Shown here piece by piece: positions 1 through 12,432 of a DNA stretch of 64,000 nucleotides. Position numbers and translations under genes: made by a program. Source of the stretch: Megachile rotundata. Lineage: Eukaryota > Arthropoda > Insecta > Hymenoptera > Megachilidae. Numbering within the stretch: the stretch's first letter is position 1; every line of letters begins with the position of its first letter. The DNA lies in the NCBI RefSeq assembly GCF_050947335.1, contig NW_027473584.1:154534-218533 (forward strand), written 5' to 3'. Below the pieces are notes generated by a model. That model saw only the letters and a list, made by a program, of their open reading frames with translations, did not search any database and was not told where the DNA came from.

Positions 1-83
1 ATTGAACGACAATTTCTATACTTATTACTCTTATTATTATCAATCTAACTCATATTATTAGCCATATTATGCTTATACTATCG
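1..83 (+). repeat. Representative satellite monomer
   Basis: This is one full 83-bp unit, numbered from ATTGAACG. Positions 1-30 form the more variable part: position 3 is T or A, and positions 9-11 read ACA, AAG or AGG, giving three common monomer types. Positions 31-40 are a TTA-rich run. Positions 41-76 form the best conserved core, beginning CAATCTAACTC and including TTAGCCATATTATGC; the main alternative there is TTGGCC in place of TTAGCC. Positions 51-58 and 63-70 are a direct repeat of CATATTAT, 12 bp apart. The unit ends with an ATCGAT palindrome that crosses the boundary into the next monomer, preceded by TATG, TATT or TACT. The choice of start is arbitrary. Confidence 0.95.
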
Positions 84-87
84 ATAG
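78..87. other. Palindrome CTATCGATAG at a monomer junction (example)
   Basis: CTATCGATAG is a perfect 10-bp palindrome across the boundary between two monomers. Nearly every monomer junction carries at least the inner ATCGAT. The two common settings are TATGATCGATTG and TAT(T/C)ATCGATAG. The inner TATCGATA of the second setting equals the DNA replication-related element (DRE) known from Drosophila, and CGATA is the BEAF-32 core there. That match is a fact of sequence; any binding here is inference. Some junctions have lost the palindrome, for example GATCAATT near 5227, 22987 and 30124, and GATCGGTTG in several right-half monomers. Confidence 0.6.
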
Positions 88-733
88 AACGACAATTAGT
101 TTACTTGTTACTCTTACTATTATCAATCTAACTCATATTATTGGCCATATTATGCTTATATGATCGATTGAACGAGGATTACTATACTTGTTACTCTTAT
201 TATTATCAATCTAACTCATATTATTAGCCATATTATGCTTATATGATCGATTGAACGACAATTTCTATACTTGTTACTCTCATTATTATCAATCTAACTC
301 ATATTATTAGCCATAATATGCTTATATGATCGATTGAACGAAGATTACTGTACTTATTACTCTTATTATTACCAATCTAACTCATATTATTAGCCATATT
401 ATGCTTATATTATCGATAGAACGACAATTACTATACTTGTTACTCTTATTATTATCAATCTAACTCATATTATTAGCCATATTATGCTTATATGATCGAT
501 TGAACGACAATTTCTATACTTGTTACTCTCATTATTATCAATCTAACTCATATTATTAGCCATATTATGCTTATATGATCGATAGAACGACAATTACTAT
601 ACTCATTACTCTTATTATTATCAATCTAACTCATATTATTAGCCATATTATGCTTATACTATCGATAGAACGACAATTAGTTTACTTGTTACTCTTACTA
701 TTATCAATCTAACTCATATTATTGGCCATATTA

Positions 734-742
734 TGCTATATG
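734..742 (+). other. 82-bp monomer variant (TGCTATATG, one base deleted)
   Basis: The usual TGCTTATATG is shortened by one T to TGCTATATG, making an 82-bp unit. The same deletion recurs at 1231, 7871, 25466 and 31192, each time in a monomer with TTGGCC and followed by an AGGATTAC monomer. The shared context shows the five copies descend from one event and were spread by segment duplication, so it serves as a lineage marker. Confidence 0.85.
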
Positions 743-814
743 ATCGATTGAACGAGGATTACTATACTTGTTACTCTTATTATTATCAATCTAACTCATA
801 TTATTAGCCATATT

Positions 815-1312
815 ATGCTTATATTAACGATAGAACGACAATTACTATACTTGTTACTCTTATTATTATCAATCTAACTCATATTATTAGCCATATTATG
901 CTTATATGATCGATTGAACGACAATTTCTAAACCTGATACTTTCATTATTATCAATCTAACTCATATTATTAGCCATATAATGCTTATATGATCGATAGA
1001 ACGACAATTGCTATACTTGTTACTCTTATTATTATCAATCTAACTCATATTATTAGCCATATTATGCTTATATGATCGATAGAACGACAATTACTATACT
1101 CATTACTCTTATTATTATCAATCTAACTCATATTATTAGCCATATTATGCTTATACTATCGATAGAACGACAATTAGTTTACTTGTTACTCTTACTATTA
1201 TCAATCTAACTCATATTATTGGCCATATTATGCTATATGATCGATTGAACGAGGATTACTATACTTGTTACTCTTATTATTATCAATCTAACTCATATTA
1301 TTAGCCATATTA
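815..1312 (+). repeat. Six-monomer inserted or duplicated block
   Basis: This 497-bp stretch separates two segments that are contiguous in the related copy at 7.1-8.6 kb. Its first part (ATTAACGATAG near 825, TCTAAACCTG near 927) resembles 6.3-6.56 kb. Its later part repeats 590-780, including a second TGCTATATG monomer at 1231, 497 bp after the one at 734. The pattern is that of a local unequal exchange of six monomers, one of them 82 bp long. Confidence 0.65.
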
Positions 1313-1559
1313 TGCTTATATGATCGATTGAACGACAATTTCTATACTTGTTACTCTCATTATTATCAATCTAACTCATATTATTAGCCATAATATGCTT
1401 ATATGATCGATTGAACGAAGATTACTGTACTTATTACTCTTATTATTACCAATCTAACTCATATTATTAGCCATATTATGCATATATTATCGATAGAACG
1501 ACAATTACTATACTTGTTACTCTTATTATTATCAATCTAACTCATATTATTAGCCATAT

Positions 1560-4317
1560 TATGCTTATATGATCGATTGAACGACAATTTCTATACTTGT
1601 TACTCTTACTTTTATCAATCTAACTCATATTATTAGCCATATTATGCTTATATGATCGATAGAACGACAATTGCTATACTTGTTACTCTTATTGTTATCA
1701 ATCTAACTCATACAATTAGCCATATTACGCTTATATGATCGATTGAACGAAGATTACTGTACTTATTACTCTTATTATTATCAATCTAACTCATATTATT
1801 AGCCATATTATGCTTATATGATCGATTGAACGACAATTACTATACTTATTACTCTTATTATTATCAATCTAACTCATATTATTAGCCATATTATGCTTAT
1901 ATGATCGATAGAACGACAATTACTATACTTATTACTCTTATTAATATCAAGTCTAACTCATATTATTAGCCATATTATGCTTATATTATCGATAGAACGA
2001 CAATTACTATACTTGTTACTCTTATTATTATCAATCTAACTCATATTATTAGCCATATTATGCTTATATGATCGATTGAACGACAATTTCTATACTTGTT
2101 ACTCTCATTATTATCAATCTAACTCATATTATTAGCCATATTATGCTTATATGATCGATAGAACGACAATTACTATACTCATTACTCTTATTATTATCAA
2201 TCTAACTCATATTATTAGCCATATTATGCTTATACTATCGATAGAACGACAATTAGTTTACTTGTTACTCTTACTATTATCAATCTAACTCATTTTATTG
2301 GCCATATTATGCTTATATGATCGATTGAACGAGGATTACTGTACTTATTACTCTTATTATTACCAATCTAACTCATATTATTAGCCATATTATGCTTATA
2401 TTATCGATAGAATGACACTTACTATACTTGTTACTCTTATAATTATCAATCTAACTCATATTATTAGCCATATTATGCTTATACTATCGATAGAACGACA
2501 ATTACTATACTTGTTACTCATATTATTATCAATCTAACTCATAATATTGGCCATATTATGTGGATATGATCGATAGGACGACAATTACTATACCCATTAC
2601 TCTTATTATTATCAATCTAACTCATATTATTAGCCATATTAAGCTTATATGATCGATAGAACAACAATTACTATACTTATTACTCTTATTATTATCAATC
2701 TAACTCATATTATTACCCATATTATGTTTATATGATCGATAGAACTACAATTACTATACTTATTACTCTTATTAATGTCAATCTAACTCATATTATTGGC
2801 CATATTATGTGGATATGATCGATAGGACGACAAGTACTATACTCATTACTCTTATTATTATCAATCTAACTCATATTATTAACCATATTATGCAGATATG
2901 ATCGATAGAACGACAATTACTATACTTATTACTCTTGCTGTTATCAATCTAACTCATATTATTAGCCATATTATGCTTATATGATCGATAGAAAGACAAT
3001 TGCTATACTTATTGCTCTTACTATTGTCAAGCTAACTCATATTATTAGCCATATTATGCTTATATGATCGATTGAACGAAGATTACTGTACTTATTACAC
3101 TTATTATTACCAATCTAACTCATATTATTAGCCATATTATGCTTATATTATCGATAGAACGACATATACTGTGCTTGTTACTCATATTATTATCAATCTA
3201 ACTCATATCATTCGCCATATTATGCTTATATGATCGATTGAACGACAATTACTATACTTGTTACTCTTACTATTATCAATCTAACTCATATTATTAGCCA
3301 TATTATGCTTATATGATCGATTGAACGAAGATTACTGTACTTATTACTCTTATTATTATCAATCTAACTCATATTATTAGCCATATTATGCTTATATGAT
3401 CGATTGAACGACAATTACTATACTTGTTACTCTTATTATTATCAATCTAACTCATATTATTAGCCATATTATGCTTATATGATCGATTGAACGACAATTT
3501 CTATACTTGTTACTCTCATTATTATCAATCTAACTCATATTATTAGCCATATTATGCTTATATGATCGATAGAACGACAATTACTATACTTGTTACTCTT
3601 ATTATTATCAATCTAACCCATATTATTAGCCATATTATGCTTAAGTGATCGATAGAGCGACAATTACTATACTTATTACTCTTATTATTATCAATCTAAC
3701 TCATATTATTAGCCATATTATGCTTATATGATCGATTGAACGACAATTACTACACTTATTCCTGTTACTATTATCAATCTAACTCATATTATTGGCCATA
3801 TTATGCTTATATGATCGATAGAATGACAATTACTATACATATTACTCTTACTTTTACCAATCTAACTCATATTATTAGACATATTATGCTCATATGATCG
3901 ATTGAACGACAATTACTACACTTGTTACTCTCATTATTATCAATCCAACTCGTATTATTAGCCATATTATGCTTATATTATCGATAGAACGACAATTGCT
4001 ATACTTGTTACTCTTATTATTATCAATCTAACTCATATTATTAGCCATATTATGCTTATATGATGGATTGAACGAAGATTACTGTACTTATTACTCTTAC
4101 TATTATCAATCTAACTCATATTATTAGCCATATTATGCTTATATGATCGATTGATCGACAATTAGTTTACTTGTTACTCTTACTATTGTCAATCTAACTC
4201 ATATTATTGGCCATATTATGCTTATATGATCGATTGAACGATGATTACCGTACTTATTACTCTTATTATTACCAATCTAACTCATATTATTAGCCACATT
4301 ATGCTTATATGATCGAT
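1560..4317 (+). repeat. HOR segment, about 33 monomers, repeated at 12433-15190
   Basis: Many diagnostic variants in this block recur in the same order 10,873 bp (131 monomers) downstream: CATACAATTAGCC followed by ATTACGC (1727 and 12600), CATTTTATTGGCC, CATTAAGCTT-type and TTACCCATATTATGTT monomers, GCAGATATGATC, GAAAGACAATTGC (2991), TAAGTGATCGATAGAGCG, and GATTGATCGACAATTAG. Differences are scattered substitutions, for example GATGGATTG near 4070, plus the single inserted base near 1950. Parts of the same series also recur at 8.7-9.8 kb and 26.7-27.9 kb. Confidence 0.8.
1940..1960 (+). other. 84-bp monomer variant (one inserted base)
   Basis: The usual TATCAATCTAACTC reads TATCAAGTCTAACTC near 1950, an extra G. 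The otherwise matching copy 131 monomers downstream (near 12820) lacks it. This is the only +1 length change I found outside 43.9-46.9 kb. Confidence 0.75.
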
Positions 4318-4409
4318 TGAACGACAATTTCTATACTTGTTACTCTCATTATTATCAATCTAATTCATATTATTAGCCATATTATGCTTATATGATCGAT
4401 AGAACGACA

Positions 4410-7100
4410 ATTACTGTACTCATTACTCTTATTATTACCAATCTAACTCATATTATTAGCCATATTATGCTTATACTATCGATAGGACGACAATTACTTT
4501 ACTTGTTACTCTTACTATTATCAATCTAACTCATATTATTGGCCATATTATGCTTATATGATCGATTAAACGAGGATTACTGTACTTACTACTCTTATTA
4601 TTACCAATCTAACTCATATTATTAGCCATATTATGCTTATATTATCGATAGAACGACAATTACTATACTTGTTACTCTTATTATTATCAATCTAACTCAT
4701 ATTATTAGCCATATTATGCTTATATGACCGATTGAACGACAATTTCTAAACCTGTTACTTTAATTATTACCAATCTAACGCATATTATCAGCCATATTAT
4801 GCTTATATGATCGATAGAATGACAATTACTATACTTATTACTCTTACTATTATCAATCTAACTCATATTATTAGCCATATTATGCTTATATGATCGATTG
4901 AACGAAGATTACTGTACTTATTACTCTTATTAATATCAATCTAACTCATATTATTGGCCATATTATGTGGATATGATCGATAGGACGACAATTACTATAC
5001 TCATTACTCTTATTATTATCAATCTAACTCATATTATTAGCCGTATTATGCTTATATGATCGATTGAACGACAATTACTATACTTGTTACTCTCATTATT
5101 ATCAATCTAGCTCATATTATTAGCCATATTATGCTTATATTATCGATAGAACGACAATTGCTATACTTGTTACTCTTATTATTATCAATCTAACTCATAT
5201 TATTAGCCATATTATGCTTACATGATCAATTGAACGACAATTTCTAAACCTGTTACTTTCATTGTTATAAATCTAACTCATATTATTAGCCATATTATGC
5301 TTATACTATCGATAGAACGACAATTACTTTACTTGTTACTCTTACTATTATCAATCTAACTCATATTATTGGCCATATTATGCTTATATGATCGATTGAA
5401 CGAGGATTACTATACCTGTCACTCTTATTATTATCAATCTAACTCATATTATTAGCCATATGATGCTTAAATTATCGATAGAACGACAATTACTGTACTT
5501 GTTACTCTTATTATTATCAATCTAACTCATATTACTAGCCATATTATGCTTATATGATCGATTGAGCGACAATTCCTATACTTGTTACTCTCATTATTAT
5601 CAATCTAACACATATTATTAGCCATATTATGCTTATATGATCGATAGAACGACAATTACTCTACTTATTACTCTTATTATTATCAATCTAACTCATATTA
5701 TTAGCCATATTATTCTTATATGATCGATTGAACGACAATTTCTAATCCTGTTACTCTCATTATTATCAATCTAACTCATATTATTAGCCATATTATGCTT
5801 ATATTATCGATAGAACGACAATTACTATACCTGTTACTCTTATTATTATCAATCTAACTCATATTATTAGCCATATTATGCTTGTATGATCGATTGAACG
5901 ACAATTTCTAAACCTGTTACTCTCATTATTATCAATCTAACTCATATTATTAGCCATATTATGCTTATATGATCGATAGAATGACAATTACTATACTTAT
6001 TGCTCTTACTATTGTCAAGCTAACTCATATTATCAGCCATATTATGCTTATATGATCGATTGAACGACAATTACTATACTTGTTACTCTTATTATTATCA
6101 ATCTAACTCATATTATTAGCCATATTATGCTTATATGATCGATTGAACGACAATTTCTATACTTGTTACTCTCATTATTATCAATCTAACTCATATTATT
6201 AGCCATAATATGCTTATATGATCGATTGAACGAAGGTTACTGTTCTTATTACTCTTATTATTACCAATCTAACACATATTATTAGCCATATTATGCTTAT
6301 ATTAACGATAGAACGACAATTACTATACTTGTTACTCTTATTATTATCAATCTAACTCATATTATTAGCCATATTATGCTTATATGATCGATTGAACGAC
6401 AATTTCTAAACCTGGTACTTTCATTATTATCAATCTAACTCATATTATTAGCCATATAATGCTTATATGATCGATAGAACGACAATTGCTATACTTGTTA
6501 CTCTTATTATTATCAATCTAACTCATATTATTAGCCATATTATGCTTAAATTATCGATAGAACGACAATTACTGTACTTGTTACTCTTATTATTATCAAT
6601 CTAACTCATATTACTAGCCATATTATGCTTATATGATCGATTGAGCGACAATTCCTATACTTGTTACTCTCATTATTATCAATCTAACACATATTATTAG
6701 CCATATTATGCTTATATGATCGATAGAACGACAATTACTATACTTATTATTCTTATTATTATCAATCTAACTCATATTACTAGCCATATTATGCTTATAT
6801 GATCGATTGAACGACAATTTCTAAACCTGTTACTTTCATTATTATCAATCTAACTCATATTATTAGCCATATTATGCTTATACTATCGATAGAACGACAA
6901 TTACTATACTTCTTACTCTTATTAATATCAATCTAACTCATATTATTGGCCATATTATGTGGATATGATCGATAGGACGACAATTACTATACTCATTACT
7001 CTTATTATTATCCATCTAACTCATATTATTAGCCATATTATACTTATATGATCGATTCAACGAGGATTACTATACTTGTTACTCATATTATTATCAATCT
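4410..7100 (+). repeat. HOR segment repeated at 22150-25040 and partly at 29340-30600
   Basis: Markers in order are GATTAAACGAGG, TCTAAACCTG followed by TTAATTATTA, GTGGATATGATCGATAGGAC, GATCAATTGAACG, CATATGATGCTTAAATT (5461), GATTGAGCGACAATTCC, TATTCTTATATG, AAGGTTACTGTTC (6233) and TATACTTCTTACTC. All recur in order near 22.2-25.0 kb, first at an offset of 214 monomers and later of 216. The first half also recurs at 29.3-30.6 kb. Confidence 0.78.
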
Positions 7101-7137
7101 AACTCATATTATTAGACATATTATGCTTATATGATCG

Positions 7138-8225
7138 ATTGAACGACAATTTCTATACTTATTACTCTTATTATTATCAATCTAACTCATATTATTAGCC
7201 ATATTATGCTTATACTATCGATAGAACGACAATTAGTTTACTTGTTACTCTTACTATTATCAATCTAACTCATATTATTGGCCATATTATGCTTATATGA
7301 TCGATTGAACGAGGATTACTATACTTGTTACTCTTATTATTATCAATCTAACTCATATTATTAGCCATATTATGCTTATATGATCGATTGAACGACAATT
7401 TCTATACTTGTTACTCTCATTATTATCAATCTAACTCATATTATTAGCCATAATATGCTTATATGATCGATTGAACGAAGATTACTGTACTTATTACTCT
7501 TATTATTACCAATCTAACTCATATTATTAGCCATATTATGCTTATATTATCGATAGAACGACAATTACTATACTTGTTACTCTTATTATTATCAATCTAA
7601 CTCATATTATTAGCCATATTATGCTTATATGATCGATTGAACGACAATTTCTATACTTGTTACTCTCATTATTATCAATCTAACTCATATTATTAGCCAT
7701 ATTATGCTTATATGATCGATAGAACGACAATTACTATACTCATTACTCTTATTATTATCAATCTAACTCATATTATTAGCCATATAATGCTTATACTATC
7801 GATAGAACGACAATTAGTTTACTTGTTACTCTTACTATTATCAATCTAACTCATATTATTGGCCATATTATGCTATATGATCGATTGAACGAGGATTACT
7901 ATACTTGTTACTCTTATTATTATCAATCTAACTCATATTATTAGCCATATTATGCTTATATGATCGATTGAACGACAATTTCTATACTTGTTACTCTCAT
8001 TATTATCAATCTAACTCATATTATTAGCCATAATATGCTTATATGATCGATTGAACGAAGATTACTGTACTTATTACTCTTATTATTACCAATCTAACTC
8101 ATATTATTAGCCATATTATGCATATATTATCGATAGAACGACAATTACTATACTTGTTACTCTTATTATTATCAATCTAACTCATATTATTAGCCATATT
8201 ATGCTTATATGATCGATTGAACGAC
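7138..8225 (+). repeat. HOR segment matching 1-815 plus 1312-1925
   Basis: The order of variants here equals that at the left edge of the window with its six-monomer block (about 815-1312) removed. The first part is offset 7137 bp and the second 6640 bp (80 monomers). The segment then runs directly into the 40-monomer unit that begins near 8225. A related copy lies at 25.06-26.3 kb. Confidence 0.72.
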
Positions 8226-11200
8226 AATTTCTATACTTGTTACTCTTACTTTTATCAATCTAACTCATATTATTAGCCATATTATGCTTATATGATCGAT
8301 AGAACGACAATTGCTATACTTGTTACTCTTATTGTTATCAATCTAACTCATACTATTAGCCATATTACGCTTATATGATCGATTGAACGAAGATTACTGT
8401 ACTTATTACTTTTATTATTATCAATCTAACTCATATTATTAGCCATATTATGCTTATATGATCGATTGAACGACAATTACTATACTTATTACTCTTATTA
8501 TTATCAATCTAACTCATATTATTAGCCATATTATGCTTATATGATCGATAGAACGACAATTACTATACTTATTACTCTTATTAATGTCAATCTAACTCAT
8601 ATTATTGGCCATATTATGTGGATATGATCGATAGGACGACAATTACTATACTCATTACTCTTATTATCATCCATCTAACTCATATTATTAGCCATATTAT
8701 GCTTACATGATCGATAGAACGACAATTACTATACTTATTACTCTTATTAATGTCAATCTAACTCATATTATTGGCCATATTATGTGGATATGATCGATAG
8801 GACGACAAGTACTATACTCATTACTCTTATTATTATCAATCTAACTCATATTATTAACCATATTATGCAGACATGATCGATAGAACGACAATTACTATAC
8901 TTATTACTCTTGCTGCTATCAATCTAACTCATATTATTAGCCATATTATGCTTATATGATCGATAGAAAGACAATTGCTATACTTATTGCTCTTACTATT
9001 GTCAAGCTAACTCATATTATTAGCCATATTATGCTTATATGATCGATTGAACGAAGATTACTGTACTTATTACACTTATTATTACCAATCTAACTCATAT
9101 TATTAGCCATATTATGCTTATATTATCGATAGAACGACATATACTATGCTTGTTACTCATATTATTATCTATCTAACTCATATCATTGGCCATATTATGC
9201 TTATATGATCGATTGAACGACAATTACTATACTTGTTACTCTTACTATTATCAATCTAACTCATATTATTAGCCATATTATGCTTATATGATCGATTGAA
9301 CGAAGATTACTGTACTTATTACTCTTATTATTATCAATCTAACTCATATTATTAGCCATATTATGCTTATATGATCGATAGAACGACAATTACTATACTT
9401 GTTACTCTTATTATTATCAATCTAACCCATATTATTAGCCATATTATGCTTAAGTGATCGATAGAGCGACAATTACTATACTTATTACTCTTATTATTAT
9501 CAATCTAACTCATATTATTAGCCATATTATGCTTATATGATCGATTGAACGACAATTACTACACTTATTCCTGTTACTATTATCAATCTAACTCATATTA
9601 TTGGCCATATTATGCTTATATGATCGATAGAATGACAATTACTATACTTATTACTCTTACTTTTACCAATCTAACTCATATTATTAGACATATTATGCTC
9701 ATATGATCGATTGAACGACAATTACTGCACTTGTTACTCTCATTATTATCAATCCAACTCGTATTATTAGCCATATTATGCTTATATTATCGATAGAACG
9801 ACAATTGCTATACTTGTTACTCTTACTATTATCAATCTAACTCATATTATTAGCCATATTATGCTTATATGATCGATTGATCGACAATTAGTTTACTTGT
9901 TACTCTTACTATTATCAATCTAACTCATATTATTGGCCATATTATGCTTATATGATCGATTGAACGATGATTACCGTACTTATTACTCTTATTATTACCA
10001 ATCTAACTCATATTATTAGCCACATTATGCTTATATGATCGATTGAACGACAATTTCTATACTTGTTACTCTCATTATTATCAATCTAATTCATATTATT
10101 AGCCATATTATGCTTATATGATCGATAGAACGACAATTACTGTACTCATTACTCTTATTATTACCAATCTAACTCATATTATTAGCCATATTATGCTTAT
10201 ACTATCGATAGAACGACAATTACTTTACTTGTTACTCTTACTATTATCAATCTAACTCATATTATTGGCCATATTATGCTTATATGATCGATTAAACGAG
10301 GATTACTGTACTTACTACTCTTATTATTACCAATCTAACTCATATTATTAGCCATATTATGCTTATATTATCGATAGAACGACAATTACTATACTTGTTA
10401 CTCTTATTATTATCAATCTAACTCATATTATTAGCCATATTATGCTTATATGACCGATTGAACGACAATTTCTAAACCTGTTACTTTAATTATTATCAAT
10501 CTAACGCATATTATTAGCCATATTATGCTTATATGATCGATAGAATGACAATTACTATACTTATTACTCTTACTATTATCAATCTAACTCATATTATTAG
10601 CCATATTATGCTTATATGATCGATTGAACGACAATTACTATACTTGTTACTCTCATTATTATCAATCTAGCTCATATTATTAGCCATATTATGCTTATAT
10701 TATCGATAGAACGACAATTGCTATACTTGTTACTCTTATTATTATCAATCTAACTCATATTACTAGCCATATTATGCTTATACTATCGATAGAACGACAA
10801 TTACTTTACTTGTTACTCTTACTATTATCAATCTAACTCATATTATTGGCCATATTATGCTTATATGATCGATTGAACGAGGATTACTATACCTGTCACT
10901 CTTATTATTATCAATCTAACTCATATTATTAGCCATATGATGCTTAAATTATCGATAGAACGACAATTGCTATACTTGTTACTCTTATTATTATCAATCT
11001 AACTCATATTATTAGCCATATTATGCTTATATGATCGATTGAACGAAGATTACTGTACTTATTGCTCTTACTATTATCAATCTAACTCATATTATTAGCC
11101 ATATTATGCTTATATGATCGATTGATCGACAATTAGTTTACTTGTTACTCTTACTATTATCAATCTAACTCATATTATTGGCCATATTATGCTTATATGA

Positions 11201-11580
11201 TCGATTGAACGATGATTACCGTACTTATTACTCTTATTATTACCAATCTAACTCATATTATTAGCCACATTATGCTTATATTATCGATAGAACGACAATT
11301 ACTATACTTGTTACTCTTATTATGACCAATCTAATTCATATTATTAGCCATATTATGCTTAAATTATCGATAGAACGACAATTACTGTACTTGTTACTCT
11401 TATTATTATCAATCTAACTCATATTACTAGCCATATTATGCTTATATGATCGATTGAGCGACAATTCCTATACTTGTTACTCTCATTATTATCAATCTAA
11501 CAGATATTATTAGCCATATTATGCTCATATGATCGATAGAACGACAATTACTATACTTACTACTCTTATTATTATCAATC
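8225..11580 (+). repeat. 40-monomer HOR unit, first (dispersed) copy
   Basis: This roughly 3.35-kb block has a distinctive order of variants: ATTACGC at 8367, TTAATGTCAATC with GTGGATATG twice, GCAGACATGATC, GAAAGACAATTGC at 8966, GATTGATCGACAATTAG, GATGATTACCG, TTAGCCACATT, GATTAAACGAGG, ATGATGCTTAAATT at 10938, and AACAGATATT near 11500. The whole block recurs at +6972 bp (84 monomers) and again at +10,292 bp (124 monomers). Unlike the first copy, those two lie in tandem. Confidence 0.82.
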
Positions 11581-12400
11581 TAACTCATATTACTAGCTAT
11601 ATTATGCTTATATGATCGATTGAGCGACAATTCCTATACTTGTTACTCTCATTATTATCAATCTAACACATATTATTAGCCATATTATGCTTATATGATC
11701 GATAGAACGACAATTACTATACTTATTATTCTTATTATTATCAATCTAACTCATATTACTAGCCATATTATGCTTATATGATCGATTGAACGACAATTTC
11801 TAAACCTGTTACTTTCATTATTATCAATCTAACTCATTTTATTAGCCATATTATGCTTATACTATCGATAGAACGACAATTACTATACTTCTTACTCTTA
11901 TTAATATCAATCTAACTCATATTATTGGCCATATTATGTGGATATGATCGATAGGACGACAATTACTATACTCATTACTCTTATTATTATCCATCTAACT
12001 CATATTATTAGCCATATTATGCTTATATGATCGATTCAACGAGGATTACTATACTTGTTACTCATATTATTATCAATCTAACTCATATTATTAGACATAT
12101 TATGCTTATATGATCGATTGAACGACAATTTCTATACTTATTACTCTTATTATTATCAATCTAACTCATATTATTAGCCATATTATGCTTATACTATCGA
12201 TAGAACGACAATTAGTTTACTTGTTACTCTTACTATTATCAATCTAACTCATATTATTGGCCATATTATGCTTATATGATCGATTGAACGAGGATTACTA
12301 TACTTGTTACTCTTATTATTATCAATCTAACTCATATTATTAGCCATATTATGCTTATATGATCGATTGAACGACAATTTCTATACTTGTTACTCTTATT
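11580..12400 (+). repeat. HOR segment matching about 6610-7390
   Basis: The block from the ACTAGC monomers through TATACTTCTTACTC, GATTCAACGAGG and ATTAGACATATT to the ACAATTTC and ACAATTAG pair at 12117 repeats 6.6-7.39 kb at an offset of about 60 monomers. It joins the end of the 40-monomer unit to the copy of the 1.56-kb segment. Confidence 0.68.
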
Positions 12401-12432
12401 ATTATCAATCTAACTCATATTATTAGCCATAT

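Larger units (their letters stand above)
1..815 (+). repeat. HOR segment repeated at 7138-7952
   Basis: Ten consecutive monomers here match, variant by variant, the ten beginning at 7138. The order is ACAATTTC, ACAATTAG with TTGGCC, AGGATTAC, ACAATTTC with CTCATT, AAGATTAC with TTACC, and so on. Both copies include the 82-bp monomer reading TGCTATATG. The offset is 7137 bp, 86 monomers less one base. After about 815 this copy departs into six extra monomers (to about 1312) and then rejoins the order of the 7.1-kb copy, so the two differ by a block of six monomers (497 bp). Confidence 0.8.
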
